Notes: generated by a model not told the origin, from the sequence alone. A stretch of 43,965 bases of DNA from Scatosoma sp045588185 (GCA_045588185.1 JAZNDR010000091.1:1-43965); one strand, 5' to 3'. Numbered from the stretch's first letter, positions 23,123-31,829 are shown. Numbers and translations: made by a program.

Positions 23123-23668
23123 TCAATCTCTTATCGAGTTCCCCATTTCATAGGCAATTTGCATAAGCTCGGGGCGTTCGCGGACTTCCCCTCTTTGCGC
23201 AACCCCTCTGCCGTACAGAGTTCCCTTTTCCTCGTAACCGTCGATACACTTGGCAAAGCCGTGGAAGCAAGCGAGCGTGCCGTCAAAGGTGTCGCTGTCC
23301 TCTTCGGCGGCGGTGGTGATATAATAGAGGTCTTTGTTTGCGATTTCCGTCCAACGCGCGACAGTGCGGTCGATAACGGCTTTGAGCTGTGCGCACACCG
23401 AATAGAAATACACGGGGCTTGCCAAAACGAGCACGTCGGCGTCGATGATTTTTTGCAAAATCTCGCCCATATCGTCGTTCAACGCGCACTTGCCCTTATG
23501 CTTTCTGCAAAAATAACAGCCCTTACAAGGGGAAATATTCTTTTCGGCTACGCGGATTTTCTCTACCTCGTTCCCCGCTTCCAGCGCGCCTTTTGCGAAC
23601 TCGTCGCAAAGGGTATCCGAATTTCCGCCCTTTCTCGGACTTCCCGATAAAATAAGTACCTTTTTCAT
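23123..23668 (-). CDS. Iron-sulfur flavoprotein, NADPH-dependent FMN reductase family
   Basis: A 181-aa flavodoxin-like protein: FMN phosphate loop SGSPRKGGNSDTL (8-20) and FMN-binding ASPVYFYSVCAQLKAVIDR. Between them is the compact cysteine motif C-x2-C-x2-C-x6-C (CKGCYFCRKHKGKC), the mark of Isf-type proteins that carry a [4Fe-4S] cluster with FMN. In anaerobes these take part in electron transfer and in reduction of O2 or peroxide. The gene starts 12 nt after the second XRE gene on the same strand, so it is probably controlled by them. Physiological substrate unknown. Confidence 0.88.
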   Translation of the reverse strand: MKKVLILSGSPRKGGNSDTLCDEFAKGALEAGNEVEKIRVAEKNISPCKGCYFCRKHKGKCALNDDMGEILQKIIDADVLVLASPVYFYSVCAQLKAVIDRTVARWTEIANKDLYYITTAAEEDSDTFDGTLACFHGFAKCIDGYEEKGTLYGRGVAQRGEVRERPELMQIAYEMGNSIRD

Positions 23669-23680
23669 TTCTTTACTCCT

Positions 23681-23887
23681 TTATTTTTTCTTGATTTCAT
23701 GTCCAACTAATTCGTCAATGCTTATCCCGTAAAAATCGGCTAACGATATACATTGTTGTATATTTGGTATACCTTTATCTAATTCTATCCAACTAATCGT
23801 ATTTTGCGGTATTCCCGTCGCCTTTGCCACTTCGCTTTGCGTATAATTGTATGCCTTTCTTATCGCTTTTATCTCGTTTCCGCACAT
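23681..23887 (-). CDS. XRE-family helix-turn-helix protein, copy 1
   Basis: A 68-aa Cro/CI-type DNA-binding protein consisting of one HTH (IKAIRKAYNYTQSEVAKATGIPQNTISWIE) and a short tail GISIDELVGHEIKKK. It has the same length and the same tail as the next gene upstream, so the two are tandem duplicates that have diverged mainly in and around the recognition helix. Ribosome site is weak. It lies 23 nt downstream of its paralogue and 12 nt upstream of the flavoprotein gene. Confidence 0.9.
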   Translation of the reverse strand: MCGNEIKAIRKAYNYTQSEVAKATGIPQNTISWIELDKGIPNIQQCISLADFYGISIDELVGHEIKKK

Positions 23888-23910
23888 TTTTCTTTTATAA
23901 AATTATCACT

Positions 23911-24117
23911 CTACTTTTTATTGATTTCATGCCCGACTAATTCGTCAATGCTTATCCCGTAAAAATCGGCAAGTTTAATACAATCAGCTACATTCGGCAC
24001 ATTTATCCCCTTTTCCCACGCACTTATCGTGGACTGAGGTATTCCCGTTGCTTGCGCTACTTCTATTTGCGTTAAACCGCTTAATTTTCTTTGGTCTTTT
24101 ATTGCCTGTTCTATCAT
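23911..24117 (-). CDS. XRE-family helix-turn-helix protein, copy 2
   Basis: A 68-aa paralogue of the previous protein: HTH IKDQRKLSGLTQIEVAQATGIPQSTISAWE, tail GISIDELVGHEINKK. First gene of the XRE-XRE-flavoprotein operon, with an AAGGAGAAG site. Its promoter is an extended -10 (TGTTATAAT) overlapping an ACAGAAATCTG half-palindrome, so it probably represses itself and the divergent 24232 gene. Confidence 0.9.
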   Translation of the reverse strand: MIEQAIKDQRKLSGLTQIEVAQATGIPQSTISAWEKGINVPNVADCIKLADFYGISIDELVGHEINKK

Positions 24118-24135
24118 TTTCTTCTCCTTTTTAAA

Positions 24136-24217
24136 ATTATAACAGAAATCTGCTAAAAACGCTTGACAATAACAGTATTCTGTTATTATAATATATTTAA
24201 TACCATTATACTGGTAT
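24136..24217. promoter_or_regulatory. Divergent promoters with two palindromic operators
   Basis: Rightward promoter: TTGACA (24163-24168), 18-bp spacer, TATAAT (24187-24192). The spacer is filled by the perfect 20-bp palindrome AATAACAGTATTCTGTTATT (24168-24187). Leftward promoter: extended -10 TGTTATAAT (24144-24136) beside AACAGAAATCTG (24141-24152), a partial copy of the same operator. A second, different palindrome, ATACCATTATACTGGTAT (24200-24217), sits on the rightward transcription start. Two operators and two repressor paralogues suggest one each; this is inference. Confidence 0.75.
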
Positions 24218-24231
24218 TTTGGGAGAGGTTT

Positions 24232-24480
24232 ATGACGAAGTTATTAGAAGAAATTTATTTAATGCTAACGGAAACGAACAAATTTCAGTGTTCGAAGATA
24301 AGTGAAGAAGAGAGTAAAGCATACAAAGAGATTTACGAACCGTTGACGGAAAAGCAGAAATCTCTTTTCGACCGTTTTGTAGATATTTTATCCGCTCGAT
24401 ATTGCGACGACGGGGAAAGACTGTTTTACGAGGGCTTTAAGCTTGGCTTCAAATTATTTACAGAGGTGTTATACGAATAA
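24232..24480 (+). CDS. Small protein, possibly DUF6809 family
   Basis: An 82-aa soluble helical protein: MTKLLEEIYLMLTETN, then KEIYEPLTEKQKSLFDRFVDIL and a C-terminal FYEGFKLGFKLFTEVLYE. The GFxLGxxLxxE ending is typical of small Firmicutes proteins of the DUF6809 kind, of unknown function; I am only moderately sure. I start at ATG 24232 behind GGGAGAGG, because the longer frame covers the promoter and operators. Divergent from the XRE genes, so it is likely their regulatory target. Ends at the terminator at 24482. Confidence 0.75.
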   Translation: MTKLLEEIYLMLTETNKFQCSKISEEESKAYKEIYEPLTEKQKSLFDRFVDILSARYCDDGERLFYEGFKLGFKLFTEVLYE

Positions 24481-24481
24481 T

Positions 24482-24515
24482 AAAAAACTGTCCGCCAAAA
24501 GACGGACAGTTTTTT
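24482..24515. terminator. Bidirectional terminator between 24232 gene and pckA
   Basis: AAAACTGTCCG (24484-24494) pairs with CGGACAGTTTT (24503-24513) around CCAAAAGA, with A and T runs on the two sides; it serves both convergent genes. Confidence 0.9.
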
Positions 24516-24527
24516 ATATACGCTTTC

Positions 24528-26306
24528 TTATTTCGCGCAGTTTGCTTTGAGGATTGCCAAGTTGTCCATAATTTCTTTGGGCATCTTGTCGCCGAAGTTG
24601 TCTGCGTAGTAAGCAGTGATTTCTTCCGCTTCCGCAGCCCAACGCTCTTTGTCAACTTCCAAAAGCTTGTCGAGCGTTGCCGCGTCGATGTCGCAGTTTT
24701 CAATGTTGATATCCTTTGCATAAGGCAGGTAACCGATCGCCGTTTCGCGAGCGTCCACTTTGCCGTCGCAACGGTCCAAAATCCAGTCGATAACGCGCAT
24801 ATTGTCGCCGAATCCGGGCCACATGAAGTTGCCGTTCTCGTCCTGACGGAACCAGTTTACGTTGAAGATCTTGGGTTGCTTGCTCTCTTCTACCTTTGCG
24901 CCCATGTTGATCCAGTGCTGGAAGTACTGGTCTACCGAGTAGCCCATAAAGGGTTTCATTGCCATGGGGTCGTGACGGAGTACGCCTACTGCACCCGTTG
25001 CAGCCGCGGTCGTTTCAGAGGACATAATCGTACCTACGAAAGTACCGTGGTTCCAATCTCTCGACTGATATACGAGCGGGGTCGTCGTTGCTCTTCTGCC
25101 GCCGAAGATGATTGCGGAAAGAGGTACGCCTGCCGCCGAGTTAAATTCGGGCGAGATGCAAGGGCAGTTGATAGCGGGAGCGGTGAAACGGGAGTTGGGG
25201 TGCGCTGCATTGCGGCCGCAATCAGGCGTCCAAGGCTTACCCGTCCAGTCGATAAGCTCTGCGGGAGCTTCTTTCGTGAGTTTTTCCCACCATACGGTGT
25301 TGTCCTTAGGGTTAAGCGCAACGTTCGTGAAGATGGTGCCCTGCTTCGTGGAAGCGAGTGCGTTGGGGTTAGACTTTTCGTTCGTACCGGGCGCAACGCC
25401 GAAGAAGCCGTTTTCGGGGTTACAAGCCCAAAGTCTGCCGTCTTCGCCTACTCTGATCCAAGCGATATCGTCGCCGACGCACTGTACTTCGTAGCCTGCG
25501 TCAAGGTACTGCTTGGGAGGGATTAACATTGCGAGGTTGGTCTTACCGCAAGCGGAAGGGAACGCAGCCGCAACGTATTTGATTTCTTTATCCTGAGGAC
25601 GCTTAACGCCGAGAATGAGCATGTGTTCTGCCATCCAGCCCTCTTTCTTACCGAGGTTGGTAGCGATACGAAGTGCGAAGCACTTTTTACCCAAAAGTAC
25701 GTTGCCGCCGTAAGCGGAGTTCACGGAAATAATCGTATTGTCTTCGGGGAAGTGCATGATATATCTCTTTTCGGGATCTACGTTACACTTTGCGTGGAAG
25801 CCTTTAACGAAATCGCCGTCCGCGCCGAGCTGGTCAAGACACATTTTGCCTACGCGGGTCATGATCATCATGTTCAAAACGACGTAGATGGAGTCGGTGA
25901 TTTCGATACCGATTTTGGAGAAGGGGGAGCCTACGACGCCCATCGAATAAGGGATAACGTACATCGTTCTGCCCTTGTACGCGCCTTTCGCGATTTCGTT
26001 TACCATAGCGTACGCTTCTTTGGGAGCTTTCCATTTAACGATGGAATGAGGAAGCGCGTCCGCTTCGTTTTCACAGCAGATAAAGGTTCTGTCCTCTACG
26101 CGGGCAACGTCGTTTTCTGCGGTTCTGTGATAGTAGCAATCGGGAAGAAGCTCTTGGTTGAGCTTAATGATTTCGCCCGTTGCGCAAGCTTCTGCGCGAA
26201 GCTCGTCTCTCTGCTTGTCGCTACCGTCGATCCAAACCACTTTGTCGGGCTGTGCGAACGCCTGACAGTCAGCAACGAATTGAAGCACTTTCTTGTTGTT
26301 AGTCAT
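24528..26306 (-). CDS. pckG: Phosphoenolpyruvate carboxykinase, GTP type
   Basis: Interconverts oxaloacetate and PEP with GTP/GDP. At 592 aa it fits the GTP-dependent family (about 600), not the ATP type (about 530). Marks: RTMYVIPYSMGVVGSPFSKIGIEITDS, the kinase loop FPSACGKTNLAM with the mobile-loop cysteine of GTP PEPCKs, the metal region CVGDDIAWI, and FGVAPGTNEKSNPNAL. Start ATG at 26306 behind AGGAGATAA. Own promoter and terminator, single gene. In anaerobic gut bacteria it can run toward oxaloacetate, conserving energy. Confidence 0.97.
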   Translation of the reverse strand: MTNNKKVLQFVADCQAFAQPDKVVWIDGSDKQRDELRAEACATGEIIKLNQELLPDCYYHRTAENDVARVEDRTFICCENEADALPHSIVKWKAPKEAYAMVNEIAKGAYKGRTMYVIPYSMGVVGSPFSKIGIEITDSIYVVLNMMIMTRVGKMCLDQLGADGDFVKGFHAKCNVDPEKRYIMHFPEDNTIISVNSAYGGNVLLGKKCFALRIATNLGKKEGWMAEHMLILGVKRPQDKEIKYVAAAFPSACGKTNLAMLIPPKQYLDAGYEVQCVGDDIAWIRVGEDGRLWACNPENGFFGVAPGTNEKSNPNALASTKQGTIFTNVALNPKDNTVWWEKLTKEAPAELIDWTGKPWTPDCGRNAAHPNSRFTAPAINCPCISPEFNSAAGVPLSAIIFGGRRATTTPLVYQSRDWNHGTFVGTIMSSETTAAATGAVGVLRHDPMAMKPFMGYSVDQYFQHWINMGAKVEESKQPKIFNVNWFRQDENGNFMWPGFGDNMRVIDWILDRCDGKVDARETAIGYLPYAKDINIENCDIDAATLDKLLEVDKERWAAEAEEITAYYADNFGDKMPKEIMDNLAILKANCAK

Positions 26307-26407
26307 AAGTTATCTCCTTACAATGATATTTTTTTCTTTTCGTTATTTTCGGTGAAACGGGAAATTTTTATTCCGTTGGGATAAATTCCCTTTTTCCACC
26401 GCTTATC

Positions 26408-26436
26408 ATTATATCATAAACTTTTTTAATTGTAAA
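26408..26436 (-). promoter_or_regulatory. Promoter of the PEP carboxykinase gene
   Basis: TTTACA (26436-26431), 17-bp spacer, TATAAT (26413-26408) on the minus strand; the leader is about 95 nt. Confidence 0.75.
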
Positions 26437-26540
26437 CAGTTTTGCGATGAATTTTTTGCATAATTGGAAATTTTGCGTTTTTATCAAAATTTATTGCTAA
26501 TTTTTCTCATTTCTTTCATTTTTTGCATATACTATCTTCT

Positions 26541-26828
26541 ATGAAAAATAAATTCAACGACAACCGACTCGCCGAAGAACTCGATTTAATCGTCCTCACC
26601 GACGATACGCATAAAAAGGACGGCTTCCCCGTCGGCTCGCTCGGCACGCTTATCTATTCGTATACGGGCAAGGACAACCCCCTTTACGCCGAGTTCCAAA
26701 CGGGCGAAGCGAAAAAGGAGCTCGCCTTGGGCTTGGACGGATTTCGGGTGCTGAATATAAAACAGCCGTGCGATCTTTCGATCGTCACGGCATATTTGAA
26801 AAATCGGATTTCCCGCAACGCTCAATAG
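26541..26828 (+). CDS. Small protein, DUF4926-like
   Basis: A 95-aa protein: an N-terminal basic helix, then AEELDLIVLTDDTHKKDGFPVGSLGTLIYSYTGKDNPLYAEFQTGE and LGLDGFRVLN. This recalls small DUF4926-type beta-barrel proteins, in which 'D-x-V-x-L...G-x-x-G-x-x-G-T-V' is the core; the match is modest. No ribosome site precedes the ATG at 26541; a TATACT (26528-26533) ends 7 nt before it, so it may be leaderless. The 3' end overlaps the end of the convergent glycosyltransferase gene by 7 bp. Confidence 0.65.
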   Translation: MKNKFNDNRLAEELDLIVLTDDTHKKDGFPVGSLGTLIYSYTGKDNPLYAEFQTGEAKKELALGLDGFRVLNIKQPCDLSIVTAYLKNRISRNAQ

Positions 26829-28405
26829 AGCGCGGCGCGCACGGTTTTCAGTCTGCTTGCGCGGATAGCGATATTCGCCGTCATCACCGCAAAGGGTGTA
26901 AGCGCGCAACAGCCTACTATCATTAAGGTCGGCATCAGCGAAAAGTAGGTCGAATAGGTCAAAAGCCCGATCACGCCCGCGAACAGAATGGAATCGTACG
27001 AGCCTTTCAAGGCTTCCTTAAACGATATTCGTCTTTCTTCCTTGGGAGTAACGATAAACCTCGCTTTTTTACCAAACAGCGCGCAGGTAACCGTAATAAT
27101 CATCATGGGCACGAGGGACGCGTACACCACGAAATTGAGCGCGGCGTAGCCCAACAGTTTCAGACCTTTTTCTCTTCCGCCGTGCACGAAGAAGTCGGGA
27201 ATCAGCGGAGATACCAAAAACACAATCATAAGCAAGATAAGCGCTTTGGAGTACCCGCCCACGTCGAAGCCGAGCGCGCCGATGAGCACGGTATTGATAA
27301 TGATAAGGAAAGACAGCATCGGGATAATGGGCAAATTGTAATGGGAAAGCCGTATATCGAGCTTTTCATACCAAGACATTTTCGAAGTCGTGATACTGCG
27401 ATTATACTTACGCATAAATTCGACGTTGCCCTGCACCCATTTCGTCTGCCGTTTTTTCAGGCACAGATAATCGACGGGAAATTCCTCTTCGCATAAAATA
27501 TTCGGCGCGTACAGTACGCGGTAACCGCTGTTTTTGACCTCGATTGCAAACGAGATATCCTCGGCGACTACCTTGGGGAATCCGCCCGTTTTTTCATAGC
27601 ACGCACGGCTTATCGCCATACCGTGTCCAATCAGCGCGTTACTGCCGTAAAAATTCTTCATAACCTGACAAATTTTCCCGTTGCTCTTGACCGACAAGCC
27701 CATTAGGTTTTGGAAAAGGTTGCTCCCTTTCGTCGCCTTGTGCGCCGCCTGTACCACGCCTACCTCGCTCGAATACGCAAAGTATTTCAGCATTTCCGTT
27801 ATATAATTATTAGGAATTCGCTCGTCGCTGTCCAGCACGACGAAATAGTCGTAATCGGTTTTGCCTTGCAGGTAATTGTTCAAATTCCCTGCCTTGAACC
27901 CCTCGCGGTTCTCTCTTCTGATAAGCGTCGCGCCCGTCCGTTTCGCGAAACGGTCGATTTCGCGGATATACTCTTGTTTCGAGCTGTCGTCGAGTATCAC
28001 CGTTTCAAAGTTGTCGTATTTTTGCTCCATACACGCTTCCAACGCTTGGGCGTTGAAGTCGTTGCAGGTGCAGTATAAAAGCAAGACTTTCGGGTTCTTC
28101 CCGTCCCCTGAAAGCTTGGTAATATCGGGGTTTGCGTTTATGATTTCGTCATACCGTTTTAAAATGCGTTTTTTGTTGCAAAGGAATAGAAACGAGAACA
28201 TAAAATCTTTCACGCTTCCCAGCCACATATACGCGAGCATCAGGGCGTTGACGGCGAGCAGTACGCAAGCGGTAATCATGCTTGCCGTGGCGTTTCTGCC
28301 GTTTAAAAAGTCGTAGAGAATTACTCCGCACGCGGTAAACAGCGCCAGTGCGCACACCGCCCATACGCATAAAATAGCGATATACACCTTTGGATTCTTT
28401 TTCAC
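26822..28405 (-). CDS. Membrane glycosyltransferase, GT2 processive type
   Basis: A 527-aa membrane enzyme. Two N-terminal helices, then a cytosolic GT-A domain with LLLYCTCND, DDSS, the UDP-sugar aspartates in VVLDSDERIP, the catalytic ED in VAEDISFAIEV and a Q-x-x-K-W form of the Q-x-x-R-W motif (KKRQTKWVQGN), then about six C-terminal helices. This is the layout of cellulose-synthase-like and related polysaccharide synthases; the product is unknown. Start is GTG at 28405 behind AAGGAG. Divergent from proB. Confidence 0.87.
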   Translation of the reverse strand: MKKNPKVYIAILCVWAVCALALFTACGVILYDFLNGRNATASMITACVLLAVNALMLAYMWLGSVKDFMFSFLFLCNKKRILKRYDEIINANPDITKLSGDGKNPKVLLLYCTCNDFNAQALEACMEQKYDNFETVILDDSSKQEYIREIDRFAKRTGATLIRRENREGFKAGNLNNYLQGKTDYDYFVVLDSDERIPNNYITEMLKYFAYSSEVGVVQAAHKATKGSNLFQNLMGLSVKSNGKICQVMKNFYGSNALIGHGMAISRACYEKTGGFPKVVAEDISFAIEVKNSGYRVLYAPNILCEEEFPVDYLCLKKRQTKWVQGNVEFMRKYNRSITTSKMSWYEKLDIRLSHYNLPIIPMLSFLIIINTVLIGALGFDVGGYSKALILLMIVFLVSPLIPDFFVHGGREKGLKLLGYAALNFVVYASLVPMMIITVTCALFGKKARFIVTPKEERRISFKEALKGSYDSILFAGVIGLLTYSTYFSLMPTLMIVGCCALTPFAVMTANIAIRASRLKTVRAALY

Positions 28406-28494
28406 TTTGTTTTTCTCCTTTTTTCACCGCCCGCTTCTCGGGCTGTTCCGAATATTTTAACACCCCTTTTTTTGCGTTTACTCGCCTTGCACGC

Positions 28495-28523
28495 TTGACA
28501 AATACTGCCAAATCGTTTATACT
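28495..28523 (+). promoter_or_regulatory. Promoter of the proBAC operon
   Basis: TTGACA (28495-28500), 17-bp spacer, TATACT (28518-28523). Confidence 0.8.
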
Positions 28524-28565
28524 GTTCATAATACCCTTTGAAATCGAGAAAAGGAATAAAAGCAA

Positions 28566-29330
28566 ATGAGAATCGTAATTAAAGTCGGTACTTCCACGCT
28601 GGCTCATTCCACGGGAAGATTGAATATCCGTCGCACGGGCGAGCTTTGCAGAGTCGTCAGCGACTTAAAAAATGCCGGGCACGAGGTGGTTTTGGTGTCC
28701 TCGGGCGCGATCGGTATGGGCGTTGGAAAACTGGCGTTAAGCGAAAAACCGAAAGACATTCCCACCAAACAAGCGGCGGCGGCTGTCGGGCAGTGCGAGC
28801 TGATGTATACCTACGACAGACTGTTTACCGAATACAACCACACGGTAGCGCAAATTCTTTTGACGGGCTCGGACTTTTCCGCGGACGATCGGCACGAGAA
28901 TTTCAATAACACGATAAAACGGCTGTTGGAGCTGAACGCTCTGCCTATCATTAACGAAAACGACACGATCGCCACGGACGAGATAAAGGTAGGCGATAAC
29001 GATACGCTTTCCGCACTCGTTGCCGTGAGCGTGAAAGCGGAATTGCTCGTGATTTTATCCGACGTGGACGGACTGTATTCTGCCGACCCGCACAAGGATA
29101 AAAACGCACGGCTTATCGAAGAGGTGCACGGTGTGACGGAAGAGATACTGCAAAAGGCGGGCGGAGCGGGTTCTGCGCTCGGCACGGGCGGTATGAGAAC
29201 GAAGCTGACCGCGGCGAAGCTGTGTAATGACAAGGGCGTGGATATGGTAATCGCCAACGGCGAAAGCCCCGAGCTTTTATATGCTATCGTAGACGGAAAA
29301 AAAGGCGGATACACGAGATTTTTCGCGTAA
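28566..29330 (+). CDS. proB: Glutamate 5-kinase, short form
   Basis: First step of proline synthesis: phosphorylates L-glutamate. The 254 aa cover the amino-acid-kinase domain only (MRIVIKVGTSTLAHSTGRL, VLVSSGAIGMGVGKL, INENDTIATDEIKVGDNDTLSALVA, LGTGGMRTKLTAAKLC), without the C-terminal PUA domain of the long form (about 367 aa in E. coli). Short forms are common in Firmicutes. ATG at 28566 has a plausible AAAAGGAATAAAAGCAA site. First gene of proB-proA-proC. Confidence 0.96.
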   Translation: MRIVIKVGTSTLAHSTGRLNIRRTGELCRVVSDLKNAGHEVVLVSSGAIGMGVGKLALSEKPKDIPTKQAAAAVGQCELMYTYDRLFTEYNHTVAQILLTGSDFSADDRHENFNNTIKRLLELNALPIINENDTIATDEIKVGDNDTLSALVAVSVKAELLVILSDVDGLYSADPHKDKNARLIEEVHGVTEEILQKAGGAGSALGTGGMRTKLTAAKLCNDKGVDMVIANGESPELLYAIVDGKKGGYTRFFA

Positions 29331-29341
29331 TAAATCCACCA

Positions 29342-29456
29342 TCGGTGTTGACCGCTTACGCGGTGGTAGGCGCAAAACTGCGTTTTGCTTACTTGGGGTT
29401 TCCTTTCGTGGGCTCTGCCCACACCCGCAAGAAACTAAGTTTCTTGACTTCTAACC
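29342..29456. repeat. Mosaic hairpin element, copy 5
   Basis: Between proB and proA: ACCGCTTACGCGGT (29351), GCAAAACTGCGTTTTGC (29372), GTGGGCTCTGCCCAC (29408), CAAGAAACTAAGTTTCTTG (29428), ending in the boundary word TTGACTTCTAA just before the proA ribosome site. Confidence 0.9.
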
Positions 29457-29471
29457 AAAAGGAGTATTACC

Positions 29472-30734
29472 TTGAAAACGACGAAGGAAATTTTAATCGA
29501 TGCGAAAGCGGCGGCAAGGAACGCTTGCTATTTAACGGCGGAAAAGAAGAACGCCGTGCTTTTGGCTATGGCGGACGCGCTTGAAAAGGACGCGGAGAAG
29601 ATTCTCGCCGCAAACGAAATTGACCTTGAAAATGCAAAAGGCGTTCTGCCCGAAGTAATGCTGGATAGATTAAAACTGGATAAAAAGCGTATCGCGGGTA
29701 TGGCGAACGGAATCCGCGAGGTGGCGGCTCTGCCCGATCCCGTGGGTAAGGCGTTGGAACAAACGACGCTTATGAACGGCTTGACGGTTACGAAAACGAG
29801 TGTTCCGCTCGGCGTTATCGGCATTATCTACGAAAGCCGTCCCAACGTAACCTCGGACGCGGGCGCGCTGTGCTTTAAGAGCGGGAACGTATGCGTTTTA
29901 CGCGGAGGCAAGGACGCGTTCCGTTCCTCGTTCGCTATCATTGAAAGTATGCGCGCGTGCTTGGAAAACGCGGGCTTGGATCAGAATTTTATCAATATCG
30001 TCGAGGACACCTCGCGTGCCAGCGCGACGGAGCTAATGACGGCGGTGGGCTATATCGACGCGTTGATTCCCCGTGGGGGCGCGGGCTTGATACGCTCGTG
30101 TGTGGAGAATGCGAAAGTCCCCTGTATTCAGACGGGTACGGGAATTTGCCATATCTATATTGACGAAACGGCGGATATCGAAAAGGCGTTAAATATTATC
30201 GAAAACGCCAAGACTTCCCGCCCGTCCGTTTGTAACGCGGCGGAGGTCTGCCTCGTACACGAAGCGGTTGCGGAGAAATTCCTGCCCCTCTTAAAGAAAC
30301 GGCTTTGCAATGACCGTGCGGAAAAAGGTCTGCCTGCCGTGGAACTGCGTTGCGATAAAAAATCGTTTGAAATTATCGGCGGAGTACAAGCGGGCGAAAA
30401 CGATTTCGATACGGAATTTTTAGATTATATCCTCGCCGTGAGGATAGTTTCTTCCGTGGACGAGGCTATCTCGCATATTGCCGAGCATTCAACGGGGCAT
30501 AGCGAAAGTATCGTAACGGAAACGGAAAGCGCGATGGAAAAATTCACTTCGGCGGTAGATAGTGCGGCGGTGTACGTAAACGCCTCTACGCGGTTCACCG
30601 ACGGCGGAGAATTCGGCAAGGGCTGTGAGATAGGCATTTCCACGCAAAAGCTCCACGCGCGCGGTCCGATGGGTTTAGAAGAGCTTTGCTCGTATAAATA
30701 TATCGTCAAAGGCACAGGACAAGTGCGGGGTTAA
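29472..30734 (+). CDS. proA: Glutamate-5-semialdehyde dehydrogenase
   Basis: Reduces glutamyl phosphate to glutamate semialdehyde with NADPH. The 420 aa carry VPLGVIGIIYESRPNVTSDAGALC, the LRGGKDAFRS block, the catalytic cysteine in RPSVCNAAEVCLVH, and GCEIGISTQKLHARGPMGLEELCSYKYIVKG at the C terminus. It starts with TTG at 29472 behind AAAAGGAG. Second gene of proB-proA-proC, with hairpin elements in both gaps. Confidence 0.97.
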   Translation: MKTTKEILIDAKAAARNACYLTAEKKNAVLLAMADALEKDAEKILAANEIDLENAKGVLPEVMLDRLKLDKKRIAGMANGIREVAALPDPVGKALEQTTLMNGLTVTKTSVPLGVIGIIYESRPNVTSDAGALCFKSGNVCVLRGGKDAFRSSFAIIESMRACLENAGLDQNFINIVEDTSRASATELMTAVGYIDALIPRGGAGLIRSCVENAKVPCIQTGTGICHIYIDETADIEKALNIIENAKTSRPSVCNAAEVCLVHEAVAEKFLPLLKKRLCNDRAEKGLPAVELRCDKKSFEIIGGVQAGENDFDTEFLDYILAVRIVSSVDEAISHIAEHSTGHSESIVTETESAMEKFTSAVDSAAVYVNASTRFTDGGEFGKGCEIGISTQKLHARGPMGLEELCSYKYIVKGTGQVRG

Positions 30735-30788
30735 TATAAAGGCAAAATTTACCGCAATTTTGCATCTTACATTTACTTGGTTATTTTT

Positions 30789-30935
30789 CGCCATAGCGAT
30801 TGACCGCTACGCGGTTTTTGCGCAACCTACGGTTGCTTTTCGTAAGGCTGTAACGCCCTACGGGCGCGACTGCCGTCGAGGCGTAAAGGCTCTGCCTTTA
30901 CAATCCGCAAGGGACAATGCCCCTTGACCCCTAAC
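30789..30935. repeat. Mosaic hairpin element, copy 6
   Basis: Between proA and proC: ACCGCTACGCGGT (30803), GCAACCTACGGTTGC (30822), CGCCCTACGGGCG (30854), GTAAAGGCTCTGCCTTTAC (30883) and CAAGGGACAATGCCCCTTG (30908). The third stem is CGCCC/GGGCG where copies 2 and 8 have CGCACC/GGTGCG, a paired change. Confidence 0.9.
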
Positions 30936-30979
30936 TATAATTTCCCCTAAATTTTGCATTTAATAAAAGGAGTTTTATT

Positions 30980-31777
30980 ATGAAATATACCTTCGGTTTT
31001 ATCGGTTGCGGAAATATGGGCGGTGCGCTCGTTCGCGCAACGGCAAAAGCCGTGGACGGCAGTAAAATCGCCGTTTGCGACTACGACCAAACCAAAGCGC
31101 AGGCTTTGGCAAATACGCTCGGCGTTACCGCCGTTACGGCAGACGAGCTTGCCAAAACAAGCGAATTCGTCGTTTTGGGCGTGAAACCGCAAAATATGCA
31201 GGAAACGCTTGCGCCCCTCGCAAGCGCATTAAAAAATAACGACGGCGTAACCGTTATCACAATGGCGGCGGGATTGAGCATTTCCGCTATCCGTTCGTTC
31301 GTCGGCGCAGACTTGCCCGTGATCCGCATTATGCCCAACACGCCCGCTATGCTCGGCGCGGGTATGATTTTATATACGACGGCAGGCGTATCGAAAGACG
31401 CGGAAAATAAATTCCTCGCGGGCTTTGCCAAGGCGGGCAAAATAGATAAAATCCCCGAAGAAAAAATCGACGCGGCAAGCGCGCTGTCGGGTTGCGGTCC
31501 TGCGTTCGTGTACGCGTTTGCGGAAGCGCTCGCCGACGGTGCGGTCGAATGCGGCGTGCCCCGCGATAAAGCCGCTATTTACGCGGCGCAAACCTTAAAG
31601 GGCGCGGCGGAAATGTTACTGGAATATGGTCATCCCGCCGATTTAAAGGACGCGGTTTGCTCCCCCGGCGGTACGACGATTGCGGGCGTGCACGCGCTTG
31701 AAAACGCGGGCTTCCGCGGTGCGGCGATGGACGCCGTTATGGCGGCGTATAAACGCACGCTTGAACTGAAAAAATAA
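30980..31777 (+). CDS. proC: Pyrroline-5-carboxylate reductase
   Basis: Last step of proline synthesis. 265 aa with the Rossmann start GFIGCGNMGGALVRA (5-19), VVLGVKPQNM, IRIMPNTPAMLGAGM and the C-terminal SALSGCGPAFVYAFAEALADGAVECG and CSPGGTTIAGVHALE, all typical. ATG at 30980 behind AAAAGGAG. Third gene of the pro operon, ended by the terminator at 31791. Confidence 0.97.
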   Translation: MKYTFGFIGCGNMGGALVRATAKAVDGSKIAVCDYDQTKAQALANTLGVTAVTADELAKTSEFVVLGVKPQNMQETLAPLASALKNNDGVTVITMAAGLSISAIRSFVGADLPVIRIMPNTPAMLGAGMILYTTAGVSKDAENKFLAGFAKAGKIDKIPEEKIDAASALSGCGPAFVYAFAEALADGAVECGVPRDKAAIYAAQTLKGAAEMLLEYGHPADLKDAVCSPGGTTIAGVHALENAGFRGAAMDAVMAAYKRTLELKK

Positions 31778-31790
31778 CCGTTTACACGCA

Positions 31791-31829
31791 AAAAAATAAA
31801 GTCGGTTTTCGCCGACTTTTATTTTTTGC
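31791..31829. terminator. Bidirectional terminator between proC and the araC-type gene
   Basis: AAAGTCGG (31798-31805) pairs with CCGACTTT around TTTTCG, inside longer A and T runs. It overlaps the stop of the convergent AraC-type gene. Confidence 0.85.

Noticed and set aside
24876..25526. Open frame of 216 codons opposite pckG
   Set aside because: Antisense to the catalytic region of PEP carboxykinase; C/R/G-rich shadow without start signals.
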